A DNA stretch of 64,000 nucleotides from Parelaphostrongylus tenuis (lineage: Eukaryota > Nematoda > Chromadorea > Rhabditida > Metastrongylidae), in contig JAHQIW010005536.1 of the NCBI GenBank assembly GCA_019055375.1, forward strand, positions 186,001 through 250,000. Direction: 5' to 3'. This document shows positions 1 to 10,945 of the stretch, piece after piece (the first letter of the stretch is position 1; each line of letters opens with the position of its first letter). The notes under the pieces were generated by a model. That model was not told where the DNA came from and made no database searches. It worked only from the letters and a program-made list of their open reading frames with translations. Made by a program: the position numbers and the translations under genes.

Positions 1-1325
1 CCGAGCGGCGGGGTAACATTTTGAGCATGAAATGTGATCTTTTTTCGCCCTTACAGCGTTTTTGATAACATGGCATAAAATTAGTTTTGTCACCAAAGTC
101 CTCAATATTTATGATATCCAAAGATTGATGAAACGTTAGTGAAGAGCCTTATCGAAGCCCCAGCCGAGCAAATGGAGAAAATTGAGTGTTAAAAATGGTC
201 TTATTTTCGCTGCTGCAACGTAATAAAAAATCTCTTTTGAGAAATAAACAAGTTGTTGGAATCGCAGAGGTTTAAATTTTTGATTAATTACCAAGTGTCT
301 AAGCGAAAACTTTTATGCAGTGAGAAAGGCCTTCAGACAGTCGTGTACCTCAGATGCTATATGTCGTCCTTTAGGGTTAAGCTGTAACAATACTGCGCTC
401 ATAGTCACTCGTAGATGACATTCAATCGCAAAGTAAATTTCCGAATTGTTTGTGGGCCGTTTTATTCCCATATCAGTCGCAGTAACATTGAGTAGACCGC
501 ATTAGTATCACTGATTTAACATCTAAAAAGGTCTCAACGTTTACGAAGCGCTTCTTCGCCAGTTTCGTTTCAGAAAATGGATCTTTATAACGATGTTCAA
601 TACTTACATTTCAATCTAAAGCTGTTTGATATTCTCCTCTATCAAAGGACGTTTGAGTAAGTGATAAATAAATATTGGGCCCATGTATTATGCTAATAAT
701 GCGTTCAAATTAGTTCGGCCCAATCTGCTTATACAGGGGAGACTGTGACCTTGTAGACCCAACCAGGATCGGATCGAAGGTTCATTGGCGACCACTTCCG
801 ATTAGCTCGCTATACGCGCTCACTATCAAGAGAAGAATCATTAATTGTGATAGCTTAGTCTTGTAAAATTGGAATTCAATGGTTATGAAAATGTTCATCT
901 CCCAAAATTATAGCAAGGGTCATATTTCAAGATGTCGGGCAATGGACAAAAACGTTCGGCGGAATGAGAGCACTTTTTAGACTCTTTTCAGAAGCAATTG
1001 TCAGAAAATCATAAAAAGTGATAAACGCATAAATTGATGCTTTTCTCGGGTTTCAAAGTTGAAATGAACTCTACTAGTATGCGCTACATAAAAGACAAAT
1101 TTATCCCGGTATCGTCGACTCTCGCTTTCACCTTTAAGCAGCTACTATTTATCCCACTCCCGTGTCATAACAGGAAATATCGTAGAGTGGAAAAGGTGGG
1201 AGCAGAGCCAGGCACTCTTTTATTGAAGCTCAATTGCAACAATGTATGTTAATTTTGCAACCAGCATCCTTTTTCAACTTGGCGTCAAAGTCTCCAACAA
1301 CGAATCTGTGGAAAAAGTCTAAATT

Positions 1326-1573
1326 CCATGACCGACTATCTATTAACCTCGGCATAGTTTGAATAAATGAATAGTTTCTTCTGTTTAGCCGTTCCGAGGT
1401 GTTATTGATGTTATTTATTGAGTATTAGCGAAGCATACAACAATACAGTCAGTAATGCAGCTTGAATACACAATATTCGAGGTGGCTAACGTTTCGGCGG
1501 GTCGCCTTCGTCAGAGCCTGGAAAGATCAAATTGATCCACAATCCACTAAGCCAAAAACCCCCATAACCCTAA
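1326..1573 (-). repeat. PLE 3' pLTR of the minus-strand copy
   Basis: Matches 4,380-4,628 in the same orientation, from ccatgaccgactatc to the short cataaccctaac stretch. Contains the hammerhead-like motif at 1,484-1,518. Its outer edge abuts the 12-bp target-site duplication. Confidence 0.85.
1484..1518 (-). ncRNA. Hammerhead-ribozyme-like motif in PLE pLTR
   Basis: On the minus strand the order is GGCT, core CTGACGA, a GGCG-acc-CGCC hairpin, GAAAC, GTT, AGCC. The outer GGCT/AGCC can form stem I, the hairpin is stem II, and CTGANGA and GAAA are the conserved core. Stem III would be only two base pairs with cleavage after GTT. PLE terminal repeats are known to carry minimal hammerheads with very short stem III. 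One extra A between core and stem II is a deviation. Self-cleavage is inferred, not shown. Confidence 0.65.
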
Positions 1574-1688
1574 CAGAAAACGTTAGAGATGTGTTTTGGA
1601 TCGCATAGTAAAAGCTTCATTCTAAAACACTCACCGTTTTTTCATATTTGGGTCTATCAATTATTAATTGAAGACAAGCCGCTTAAGG

Positions 1689-4383
1689 TCAGTGCATCAG
1701 TGGGCTGTGCCTAACTCGGGCCGGAAAAATCAGCCTGAGGTATGGTTCGAGGTCACGCGTGATTATGAGGCACTCCTCTTTTCGGTTCATTTTGGACCTT
1801 TGTTATGTATCCAAAATGCTTCTAATGTTTTACGCGCAGATGTTCTTGATTCCTGTGCGAGGATCGTGAATTTGACGCCGAACATTACTCCTGCATGTTT
1901 TTGGTCCCTATGCGTGCCTAGTGGGGTTTTTGAATCACAGTTGCGTAACCCAGCTAGGTGCTCTTTTACACGGAGGAATAGTGGTCTACCCGTTTCGCCA
2001 ATGTATTCATCGCCGCATATCTCGCAAGAGATTAGGTAAATTATACCCGATCTCAAACAGTCGCCGTCTCTGCCGTTCGGACAAACTTTGCAATCATTGG
2101 TTTCGCAGAGGCGGTCATACAATCGGTTGCGGACTAATTGACGCTTTAGTGTTTTTGGGGGTATTTCAACTATTGCTACCGAATTATCCAAAGCTGCTCT
2201 TTTTAGGCATCGTTTAATAGCTGTACTTATTTCGTTAGAGATAAAAGGCAGGAGGAAAGGAACCTTATTTTCGCCAGACTTATCGTTTGGGAGCATAGAA
2301 TCTCCTCTGAATCTAACCTGAGAAGCTCCTACCGTATCGCAGCCATTAGAGATGGCTATTTTTCGCGCCAAGCTTAAGGATTCTACCTTGTGTTCTTTCC
2401 CTGTGCACACATTTGACGCTGTTCGGAACATATTCTTAAGTAGTGCGCGTTTTATGTGTGAAGGATGGGCTGATAGGTAGTGAACCAAGATGTTTTTATT
2501 GCTTGTTTACGGTACCATTTTGTATTGTAGGAGTTTTGGGACAGGTTGACCTGAACGTTCAAAAAAGGGAGCCAATTTGCTTTCGGTTTTTCACGGGTGA
2601 ACTTTATGTACTCTGACTGACTGTTCAGCAATTCAAAGCATTTGTCCATCTCCTCTTGGGTTGAGCAGACGACAAAGCAGTCATCTATGTATCTACAGTA
2701 GAGTACCGGCCGGAGTTCGTTTATGGGGCTCTCAACTTTAGACATAAAGGCTATAGCAAGTGTTGGCGCTAGTCGTTGTCCCATTGCCAGCCCTCTGATT
2801 TGAGCAAAGTAGTTCCCGGACCATCTGAAGATTGAACAGTTTAGGCACTCTTTTAAGAGAGCCATAACCTGCCCAATGGAGAAGCCATACATGTTTGTGG
2901 TCCTTTCGTGCTCTGTTAAAAGCTCGTATATGGCTTGCATGGCGGAATCATTCGACACGTTTGTATAAAGGGCGAGTTACGTCGAAAGATTCCATCACGT
3001 ACGCGTTGTTTGGAGATGCGTTACGTAAATGGTCTAGGAACATTTGGGTGTTTGTGAGATGGGCTGGAATGTGCTTTAGTAATTGGACTAGTATTAGGTT
3101 TAAAAACCACGTTATCCTGTCCGTTGGTCCGCCTACGCAGCTGATGATGGGTCTAACTTTGAAATTTGATGGATTAGTAGACAAAAGATCATCAGTGCAT
3201 ACCAACTTATGAGTTTTAATAAGTAAGTATAAGACGGGACATGATGGTGGACTAAGTTTTAGCTGGGAGATAACGGAAGGCCTTAAACCAGCCAAGCTTG
3301 CTATTTTTACCCATTGTTGGTTCAATTTTCGATACTGTTTTTGGAATTCCTTACCAGATGATGGCGATAAAGTGTGGCGTCTTCAAGATGGTTTTTTGTT
3401 ATCGCAATATCTAACTGATTGGGAATTACTACAAACTCTCCTCCCTTGTCACTAACTGATAGTCTAATTGCTTTGGAATTTATTAGTTCCCGTATTTGTC
3501 GCATACCGCTTTTCTGCGCCGATGTTAGGTTGGAACTAAACATTTTCCCGCGATAGTGGTTAAGGATTCTAAGAGTTTCGTTAGAGAATATGCGAAAATT
3601 GACATCTACCTTGTTATTTGGATCTTGCTGCCTAAAGAACGCTCGAGGAAAAGGTGGTATTGGTATTGCTCCTACGTTTTGCTGTTCCTGCTCGTTGTTT
3701 GATTCTAGTCTGGCTTTATAGCGGAGTCGATCTTGGAGTTCTTGCAAATTGCACGCGATAGTGCACAAGGTTTCCTTAGAAATGGGTTGCGCTGGTGAGA
3801 AACTTGGGCCCATTTCTAAGAGAGAGCGCGCATTATCGGGAAGAGACATGCCTCCTAACACAGTGACCCTTGATTGATCTAGCACATTACTGATGTTAGT
3901 TTGACTCTAAGGGATTTCGTTAACGGTATTGTGGTGTTTTGTCGATGAAGCTGGTCTACGCGATTTGCTCAAAAGTTTTTCGAATTTTCTGCATAAGGTT
4001 ACTTTAGCACTTGACCTAATAGAATCGCAGATCAAAAATGACCCACCCTTGATTTTCCTCCAAAGGCGATCCTCCAAAAACTGGATACAATACAACTCTT
4101 TCGATTCACACTTATTCAACTGAGAATATAGTAGATCTTGCTTGAATCGTAGTGCCTCCCTGAAAAGTCGCATTTCGATATCCAGAATTCGTTGATCCTC
4201 CTTTGGCCGGCCGCATAGTTCGTGAAGTCGTTTTCGTCTGATGAAGTTAGGAACGACCGGTGTTTTAAGCAGCGACGGAGGAAAATAATTGTCTGTCTTG
4301 CTAAGACGATCTTTTGTCTTAGTGACAAGACTTCTTTTACTAGTCGGTAATATTTGGCTGGAACAGACTGCAGTAAATCCCAT
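1689..4383 (-). pseudogene. PLE reverse transcriptase/GIY-YIG endonuclease, frame-broken
   Basis: Reading from 4,383 down: an N-terminal part; a segment with the PLE motif SDKGGEFVVIP; an RT part with YLLIKTHKL, FKVRPIISCVGG and the first catalytic region ESFDVT; then GLAMGQRLAPTLA and the active-site YIDD (about 2,681-2,692). A linker with a CxxC pair follows, then a GIY-YIG endonuclease (GIIYLISC... EYIGETGRPLFLRVKEH, about 1,945-2,045). This is the order expected for EN-plus PLEs. The frame is lost near 3,900, 3,323, 2,950 and 2,470, and near 1,783, where one base is missing relative to the plus-strand copy. The stop is at 1,689-1,691. The product cannot be made as one protein. Confidence 0.92.
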
Positions 4384-4628
4384 GAGCGGCTATCTTTAAC
4401 CTCGGCATAGTTTGAATAAATGAATAATTTCTTCTGTTTAGCCGTTCCGAGGTGTTATTGATGTTATTTATTGAATATTAGCGAAGCATACAACAATACA
4501 GTCAGTAATGCAGCTTGAATACACAATATTCGAGGTGGCTAACGTTTCGGCGGGTCGCCTTCGTCAGAGCCTGGAAAGATCAAGTTGATCCACAATCCAC
4601 TGAGCCAAAAACCTCCATAACCCTAGCA
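4380..4628 (-). repeat. PLE 5' pLTR, shared junction of the two copies
   Basis: Second direct copy of the terminal repeat. The N-terminal reading frame of the minus-strand copy starts at its edge (4,383). The plus-strand truncated copy begins about 30 bp beyond its other end. Contains the hammerhead-like motif at 4,537-4,571. Confidence 0.85.
4537..4571 (-). ncRNA. Hammerhead-ribozyme-like motif in PLE pLTR
   Basis: Same core, stems and short stem III as the motif at 1,484-1,518. The two direct copies flank the minus-strand PLE body, the arrangement expected if ribozyme cleavage defines transcript ends. Confidence 0.65.
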
Positions 4629-4658
4629 GCCTAACTATAACATAGCATAACCCTAACC

Positions 4659-5781
4659 ATTTTGCTCAAATCAGAGGGCTGGCAATGGGACAACGACTAG
4701 CGCCAACACTTGCTATAGCTTTTATGTCTAAAGTTGAGAGCCCAATAATCGAACTCCGGCCGGTACTCTACTGTAGATACATAGATGACTGCTTTGTCGT
4801 CTGCTCAACCCAAGAGGAGATAGACAAATGCTTTGAATTGCTGAACAGTCAGTCAGAGTACATAAAGTTCACCCGTGAGAAACCGAAAGCAAATTGGCTC
4901 CCTTTTTTGAACGTTCAGGTCAACCTATCCCAAAACTTCTACAATACAAAGTGGTACCGTAAACCAAGCAATAAAAACATCTTGGTTCACTACCTATCAG
5001 CCCATCCTTCACACATAAAACGTGCACTACTTAAGAATATGTTCCGAACAGCGTCAAATGTGTGCACAGGGAAAGAACACAAGGTAGAATCCTTAAGCTT
5101 GGCGCGAAAAATAGCCATCTCTATTGGCTACGATACGGTAGGAGCTTCTCAGGTTAGATTCAGAGGAAATTTTATGCTCCCAAACGATAAGTCTGGCGAA
5201 AACAAGGTTCCTTTCCTCCTGCCTTTTATCTCTAACGAAATAAGCACAGCTATTGAACGATGCCTAAAAAGAGCAGGTTTGGATAAATCGGTAGCAATAG
5301 TTGAAATACCCCCAAAAACACTAAAGCGTCAATTAGTCCGCAACCGATTGTATGACCGCCTCTGCGAAACCAATGATTGCAAAGTTTGTCCGAACGGCAG
5401 AGACGACGACTGTATGAGATCGGGTATAATTTACCTAATCTCTTGCGAGATATGCGGCGATGAGTACATTGGCGAAACGGGTAGACCACTATTCCTCCGT
5501 GTAAAAGAGCACCTAGCTGGGTACGCAACTGTGATTCAAAAACCCCACTAGGCACGCATAGGGACCAAAAAGATGCAGAAGTAATGTTCGGCGTCAAATT
5601 CACGATCCTCGCACAGGAATCAAGAACATCTGCGCGTAAAACATTAGAAGCCTTTTGGATACATAACAAAGGTCCCAAAATGAACCGAAAAGAGGAGTGT
5701 TTCATAATCACTCGTGACCTCGAACCATACCTCAGGCTGATTTTTCCGGCCCGAGTTAGGCACAGCCCACTGATGCACTGA
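4659..5781 (+). pseudogene. PLE RT (3' half) and GIY-YIG endonuclease, 5'-truncated
   Basis: Begins inside the RT domain at the codons for FAQIRGLAMGQRL, so everything upstream of the GQ motif is missing. It keeps the YIDD active site (about 4,777-4,788) and a full GIY-YIG domain (about 5,422-5,520). A one-base loss near 5,530 (ctgggtacgc here, ctgggttacgc in the minus copy) breaks the frame after KEHLAG; the rest continues from about 5,584 to the stop at 5,779-5,781. It differs from the minus copy at scattered positions and was probably laid down in the same or a closely linked retrotransposition event. Confidence 0.9.
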
Positions 5782-5892
5782 CCTTAAGCGGCTGGTCTTC
5801 AATTAATAATTGATAGACCCAAATATCAAAAACGGTGGGTGTTTTAAAATGAAGCTTTTACTATGCGATCCAAAACACATCTCTAACGTTTT

Positions 5893-6086
5893 CTGCTAGG
5901 GTTATGGAGGTTTTTGGCTTAGTGGATTGTGGATCAATTTGATCTTTCCAGGCTCTGACGAAGGCGACCCGCCGAAACGTTAGCCACCTCGAATATTGTG
6001 TATTCAAGCTGCATTACTGACTGTATTGTTGTATGCTTCGCTAATATTCAATAAATAACATCAATAACACCTCGGAACGGCTAAAC
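5893..6086 (+). repeat. PLE pLTR, inverted copy
   Basis: Reverse complement of the other two pLTRs, shortened at its outer end (stops at gaacggctaaac). It is followed directly by the right target-site duplication. Contains the hammerhead-like motif at 5,951-5,985. Confidence 0.85.
5951..5985 (+). ncRNA. Hammerhead-ribozyme-like motif in inverted pLTR
   Basis: Plus-strand copy of the same motif: GGCT, CTGACGA, GGCG/CGCC hairpin, GAAAC, GTT, AGCC. It is identical across the core to the two minus-strand copies. Confidence 0.65.
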
Positions 6087-6098
6087 AAAGTCTAAATT

Positions 6099-7690
6099 GT
6101 CTATTATTTCCACCAGTTCAGTGTGGAACGTGTTCGCTTAACCTAAACACTGCTGTCGTTGCCGTCAAATCTCTTTGCATTCAAAAAGTGAAGTAATTTC
6201 AAGAGGCTAGGAAATTCTGCGGTGCCAAAAAACAAGGGCTTCTGCAGACAAATTTTCCGTCGGCGATCAACATCGTCAATTGAAAATAATATGAACAAAT
6301 GTTTATATAGCTGAGTACATGAGCGCAACGAAGAGACTGAACTCGTTGCATGCTGAGTCGAAAAGAAACTTTAAATATGATGATTGAGACGAAGCTCAAG
6401 ATGATCTTCATGAGATGGTGAGTGGCTGAGAATAACCACTGTGGCCGGAAGTACAGAAATTATCGGCCACTCTTTACATCACATCTCCCGATGTCATACA
6501 CATAAGTTTTGGTGAAAACAGCTCCAAAAATTGGTGCGTACTTTAATCAATAAATCATTGACTTAGTTAAACTGCTGATCAGTTAAACCGTTGATCAAGC
6601 GGCTTTCTATGGTTTGAGCTAAATACCTAGATATACTCCTTCTATTTTTTCTTCAAAAAAGCTAGTGTGACAAACAGGTTGGTGAATGGCAGACGGTGAA
6701 AAAATATTCTCTTTAGCAATGGAGAGTTAAAGTTTGAAAAAGTACGGTATATTCAGCGTTGTCGACATTTGATAACCAAACTTCCCCTGCTTTCATGACA
6801 ACGGTCCAATCATCAGATTGTCGTATGGCGGCCTTCAGCTTTTCGTTGCATCCTAGCGCTCACTTGGAGCTTAGTGCGATCAGAGGACTTGAGAGTATGA
6901 ATCGCCGTGTGAGAGGACTGTTTCAGACACATAGGTGTGGAACAAAAAGAAACCTCCACAGTGTGTCTTAAGTGGGCTCAATTAGTGCTGTTTTTGTCCT
7001 TTTCGGAACCACAGTAAATTCGCCGCTCGCAAGGCTCTTTCATTGTTCTTAGTAGTGGCTGAAAAGCTCAAATCTCAGTGAACTGCTGCACAGTTTGTTT
7101 TTTCCAAGGTATTTTAAAGCACCGTAGCATTCAAAACATTATTATGTCTCACCTGCGTAGCGCATTTTTATTCTCATCAAGCTTATCTTCGCTGGAAACA
7201 CATAAACCATGTGAACGTGCATAAGAAAACTTGTCGTATGTCATGCGCTTTATGCGGACATTTTTTGTAGCCGAAAAACCCTCTTCAAATGAGAAATTCG
7301 CACTTTCCATGTTACCTGCCTGTGTCATCGATCGATGGCCTTCTTGAAACCATCAGCATCTCCCTGCACACCTCTTCCTCACCTCGTACCTTGCATATGT
7401 GAATCAATATTACTTCCTGTTCCACTGCAGATAGGCGGTCTTCCTAAAAAATAAGTATAGCATTGGAATGGCTAATTCTTACACAATCGAATGATAATTA
7501 GTAGTCTGAGGAAAGAGTTTCTGTCCTGTGAAAATATGCGCTTGTGAAACGCAATTGTTTTCCTTTTGCTGAATCATTATAAAAAACTTTTCCAAAAACT
7601 CGTTGTACTATGTAGATGATTAAGCTTTTGAATGATTTTTAATTTTTGAATGAAATGAATGAAACTTTTGAATGATGAAAAATGAAAATC
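6099..7690. other. Duplicated intergenic DNA, no gene recognised
   Basis: Aligns with about 57,262-58,800 of copy B. Copy A has about 45 bp near 6,895-6,945 that copy B lacks. Open frames are short and not conserved between the copies. Confidence 0.7.
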
Positions 7691-8080
7691 TTATTTAGAA
7701 ACTCTTGTGCAGCAGAGGATCGTTTGCTTATTTGCTCTCTGATAATGAACTTGTACTGGTGTTCTACTATGTAGTTGTAGTAAGCCTTGATAGAGTCCGC
7801 ATTTCACAGTTCGAGAGGTACTTCTGTGAGAGTGAAACCGCCTTTCCCCATTCATCGCTGCTTCGATCGCCATAGATCTATTTATCTGTTCTACAATTGA
7901 CTCCCAAACATGTGTAGTACGCTGGATTGAACACATGTTGTCGTCATCAAAGAGTAAAATAAGATTTTGGGTGACAAAATCTTCCTTGATGAGCACTTCC
8001 AAAGGCGGATCTCGAAGATAGTGAATGCCAAGTGATCGATTAGAGAGCAGTGTGAAATACGTTTTGAAGAACATGCACAA
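7691..8080 (-). CDS. Hypothetical protein, possible exon, paralogue at 58,864-59,238
   Basis: A 129-codon open frame whose counterpart in copy B is also open for over 100 codons in the same frame. The middle (HYLRD..LEVLIK..FVTQNLILLFDDD followed by VWESIVEQIN) is the best conserved part. The W-x-x-I-V-x-x-I-N pattern resembles the end of SANT/zeste-like DNA-binding helices, but this is a guess. Copy B stops earlier. The residue divergence is about what neutral drift of the DNA would give, so this may be a chance open frame or a decayed exon. Confidence 0.25.
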   Translation of the reverse strand: MCMFFKTYFTLLSNRSLGIHYLRDPPLEVLIKEDFVTQNLILLFDDDNMCSIQRTTHVWESIVEQINRSMAIEAAMNGERRFHSHRSTSRTVKCGLYQGLLQLHSRTPVQVHYQRANKQTILCCTRVSK

Positions 8081-8952
8081 TCTAGATCGCTTCCGTTATC
8101 TCCACCCTGTTTCAGCTCCTTGAAAAAAAAGCTTTTGTTTTTCCAAATTTTTTTTTACAACCTACCTCAAATCTCATTAGTCAAAAGATGTCCTTTCTTT
8201 TTGCAAAAACGGCATGCCTCCTTTTCTGTGACATCAAGGAAGAAATTATATTTTGCCCGTCGGCTTCGTTCTCTGGAAAAAGTTCCTCCTGGACTTCTAG
8301 TAATCAATCAGTAGCTCAAATCTCGTTGATGTTCAACGATATACCTGATTCAAGAAAGAATTTTCAGTGCGCTGTAGCAGGTAAAAGAAAACTGGGCTTT
8401 GCACTCGACGAGCAATCATTGCGCAGAGCAATTCACATGTACTGTGAGATTGTTATTATTGAAACTGAGGTTTTTTCCGTTTCAGAAAACTTCAAACAAA
8501 GCTTGTGACTTAGTAAGATTTCCTCCACACGTTCATATGCTTTCGTGCCTGGGGTTGAGCTGCATAAGCTTAGACTTAGCCTTAGGATTATTAGCGCGGT
8601 TATTTAGCAATATTAATTGGGAATGAAAGCGTAAGCCCACAGAACGATAGAACACAGTTCCTGTGCATTTAGTTCCAGAATCATTTAGATTTGCGCTGTT
8701 GGATAACCGTTTTGTTTTGAAACGCAGTGGCTTGGTACCGATGTTGCGAAAATGTCTTCCACATACCTGTGGACAGGATGTGTGCTGACTGAGTACGAAA
8801 TCCAATTTACTCTTGGCTAGAATAATTACGAGCATTAGTAATTAAAATGGCTTTCAGCTCAACTGGGTTTAGAAAGCGAAATCGCATACCCGATCATGTT
8901 AGGTTTGGTGGCTGACAGCTAACATAGAGATTTTGAAGAATGAGTGATGAGG

Positions 8953-9045
8953 CAAATGTGTAGCGGTGGTGTAGTAGTAGAGCACGCGTCCCCGAATAGG
9001 ATGAAACGCGGATTCGATTCCTGTCTGAGGCTTTGCTTTAGCGCA
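8953..9045 (+). repeat. tRNA-derived short repeat (SINE-like, family 2)
   Basis: Has the features of a decayed tRNA: a box A-like ggtgtagtagtagagcacgc and a box B-like ggattcgattcc, followed by a tail starting gcgcactactcaattctctt and an A-run. Close relatives lie at 10,657-10,735 (-), 60,049-60,130 (+) and 63,287-63,362 (-). It cannot form a full tRNA cloverleaf. Confidence 0.65.
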
Positions 9046-9329
9046 CTACTCAATTCTCTTAGCTTCATAAAAAAAAGTTTTGGCCGATGAAAATGCCCAT
9101 TTGTGAAGAATGACCCAATTTCGCTGTCACAGCGCAGAAGGAGACTATTTCAAAAGAGGTACAACCACTGAGATTCTCGTGTATATATTATCGAATGACT
9201 GCTGAAGCAAAAACAAATGAGTATAAGAAAAGTACCCAGCACTTTTTTCTGTCTTTAACCCAAAATCTTCATTGAGGCACAGATCCTCTCACAACTTGTA
9301 CTATTATCGGCTTAATTACAGTCACGAAA

Positions 9330-9700
9330 AGTTAGTTTAAATTGATGTCAAGTAACACCAGTTTCCTTAAGCTTTCACAGATTAGCTTTGATCTTCCTAA
9401 CTATCTTGTTCTTCATTGCTCGAGTCACTACCCAACCGTCAGCATCTGTCATAAGTGCATTGTTTTCCATGGTGTTATCACTTCATTACAGACCTGCCCG
9501 TGTCATTGTTTTCTAGAAAGTAATCGAACAGAATCCATTAGTATTCATCTGCAATAAAAAAAAACCATTCATTCAAAGTGATTTTTGAAGCATATCAAAT
9601 TTTCCAACTGCTGATAATAACAGCCTTACAATAGTCTGTGAAGATTTTACAGGAACTACAGAAATAATCAAATATTATTGGGAATTATCGATGAGGTGAC
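9330..9700 (+). other. Unusually conserved block of the segmental duplication
   Basis: Compared with 60,435-60,788 this stretch shows about seven differences in some 340 bases (about 98% by eye), while the flanks are nearer 88%. No convincing coding potential is seen, although one 71-codon frame is open in both copies. It could be a conserved non-coding element, an unrecognised exon or UTR, or a gene-conversion tract. Confidence 0.6.
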
Positions 9701-9779
9701 GTCGCATATAGTGTGCAGCATCATTTTTGCCAAACTAATCATTCTCTAGCAATTTTCAATCACCGCAATCATACCTCTT

Positions 9780-10270
9780 TGGTCGACTGCTTTTACAGAT
9801 CTCCCTCAAAAACAATAATAATTTGTAATTTACATAAGAGGCGCCTTTTACGCCTTTTCAGGCTCCGCGATAGTATGGCGCCTTTCGAATCACCTAATTC
9901 TTTGCAGAACATGCACCCCCTACTTATTGAGGAATCGATGCCAAATAACAAATCGCCGTAAGCCAGATGATAAAATCCTCCGACATTGTACTGACCAACA
10001 ATAGAGCTCGTGGCTGGTGAAATGAATCATACCTTATCAATCAATTGCTTTCATAGACCTCACTCAAAACCAATAATAATCTGATAATCACATAACATCG
10101 GGTGTATCTCATGAGTGAGGTTGCATCCTTCTGCAGGAGATAGGCTGAACCGAAGGGGCACTGTACTACTGAGAAGCCTGGAGAGACGAAGTAGGCCTCT
10201 TCTAGTTATTTATAAGTGACATACCAGACATTATAAAGGTTCAAAGCATGTCACGCGAAAAAACCATAAG
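9780..10270. mobile_element. Foldback/MITE family FB-1 remnants
   Basis: Contains gactgctttt...cagatct..ctcaaa at 9,783 and a second version at about 10,050, flanking about 250 bp absent from copy B (62,660-62,726). The inserted part shares gaatcgatgcc, agccagatgat and gagctcgtggctggt with the elements at 25,223-25,716 and 48,230-48,668. The stretch after 10,130 (cgaaggggcactgtactact) matches the cgaa..ggtgctactgatgag arm of the same family. Confidence 0.55.
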
Positions 10271-10656
10271 CGCTTTTGGCCGTTATATGGAGTGAGAAGA
10301 TTTCAAACAGGACGTAAATTGTTGTAATCTTTGGGTGTAGTAATACGAAATAAGAGTGTGGTCGTCTGTCTCATATTTTTTCGTGACAATCTACAAAGAT
10401 CAGTTGTTGTTGACATAATAAATGAATCAAATATCATTGAGATATGAATCATTAAAAATAGGCTAGCATGAAAGTGCTCAATAACATTTTAAAATATGAC
10501 CTTTTCGTGAATATTTAATCTTGCTTCTGAGAAAAGCGAGGTTTTAGAAAAAGTGCTCGGCGTTATTCTTACTACTCGAGTTTTCTAGTATTCTTACCGC
10601 ATTTTTCGCAGTGTTATGATCTTTCATATTCCCTTAAGAGAGATGAATAGTGAGCA

Positions 10657-10735
10657 AATATACGACCTCAGACGGGAGTTGAACCCGTGTTTCATCCATA
10701 CCGGGGACGCGTGTTACCACTACACCGCCGAGGTA
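10657..10735 (-). repeat. tRNA-derived short repeat (SINE-like, family 2)
   Basis: On the minus strand ACCTCGG and CTGAGGT can pair as a seven-base acceptor stem, and a T-arm ACGGG-TTCAACT-CCCGT and a GTG/CAC D-stem are present. The anticodon arm does not form a clean five-base stem. A tail like that of the 8,953 copy follows. Best read as a tRNA pseudogene or SINE head. Confidence 0.6.
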
Positions 10736-10945
10736 CATTCTCGCCACCACTTATTCCTACTAGCAATAGCTTTATTTAAGTCTTTTCTATCATACCCTAT
10801 CCATTCACTGACAATGAACCTCCTGTAATGATTAAAATTATTCCTTAAAAATTTACTAGATTGTCGCTGAAGCGCGCACCGCTCACTCGACGACCGCGTC
10901 GCGTTCTAGGAGAGCTATCAACGTGAAAGTCAAAACTCCAGTCTC

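Larger units (their letters stand above)
1326..6086. mobile_element. Composite Penelope-like element, two copies head to head
   Basis: A PLE made of a near full-length copy on the minus strand (about 1,326-4,628) joined through its 5' terminal repeat to a 5'-truncated plus-strand copy (about 4,659-6,086). Terminal repeats (pLTRs) lie at 1,326-1,573 and 4,380-4,628 as direct repeats, and at about 5,893-6,086 inverted. The 12-bp sequence aaagtctaaatt occurs at 1,314-1,325 and 6,087-6,098 as a target-site duplication. The paralogous segment at about 57,246-57,262 has the uninterrupted site. Mixed tandem and inverted partial copies with pLTRs are typical of Penelope elements. All reading frames are broken, so it is a non-autonomous relic. 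Confidence 0.93.

Noticed and set aside
1550..4660. Vertebrate-type telomere repeats (ccctaaccc) at the PLE ends
   Set aside because: Only isolated cataaccctaac pieces occur at the pLTR ends. Nematode telomeres are TTAGGC and these PLEs carry a GIY-YIG endonuclease, so telomere attachment is not supported.
10657..10735. Functional tRNA gene
   Set aside because: Acceptor, D and T arms pair, but the anticodon arm does not, and the same sequence recurs as a dispersed repeat with a SINE-like tail.
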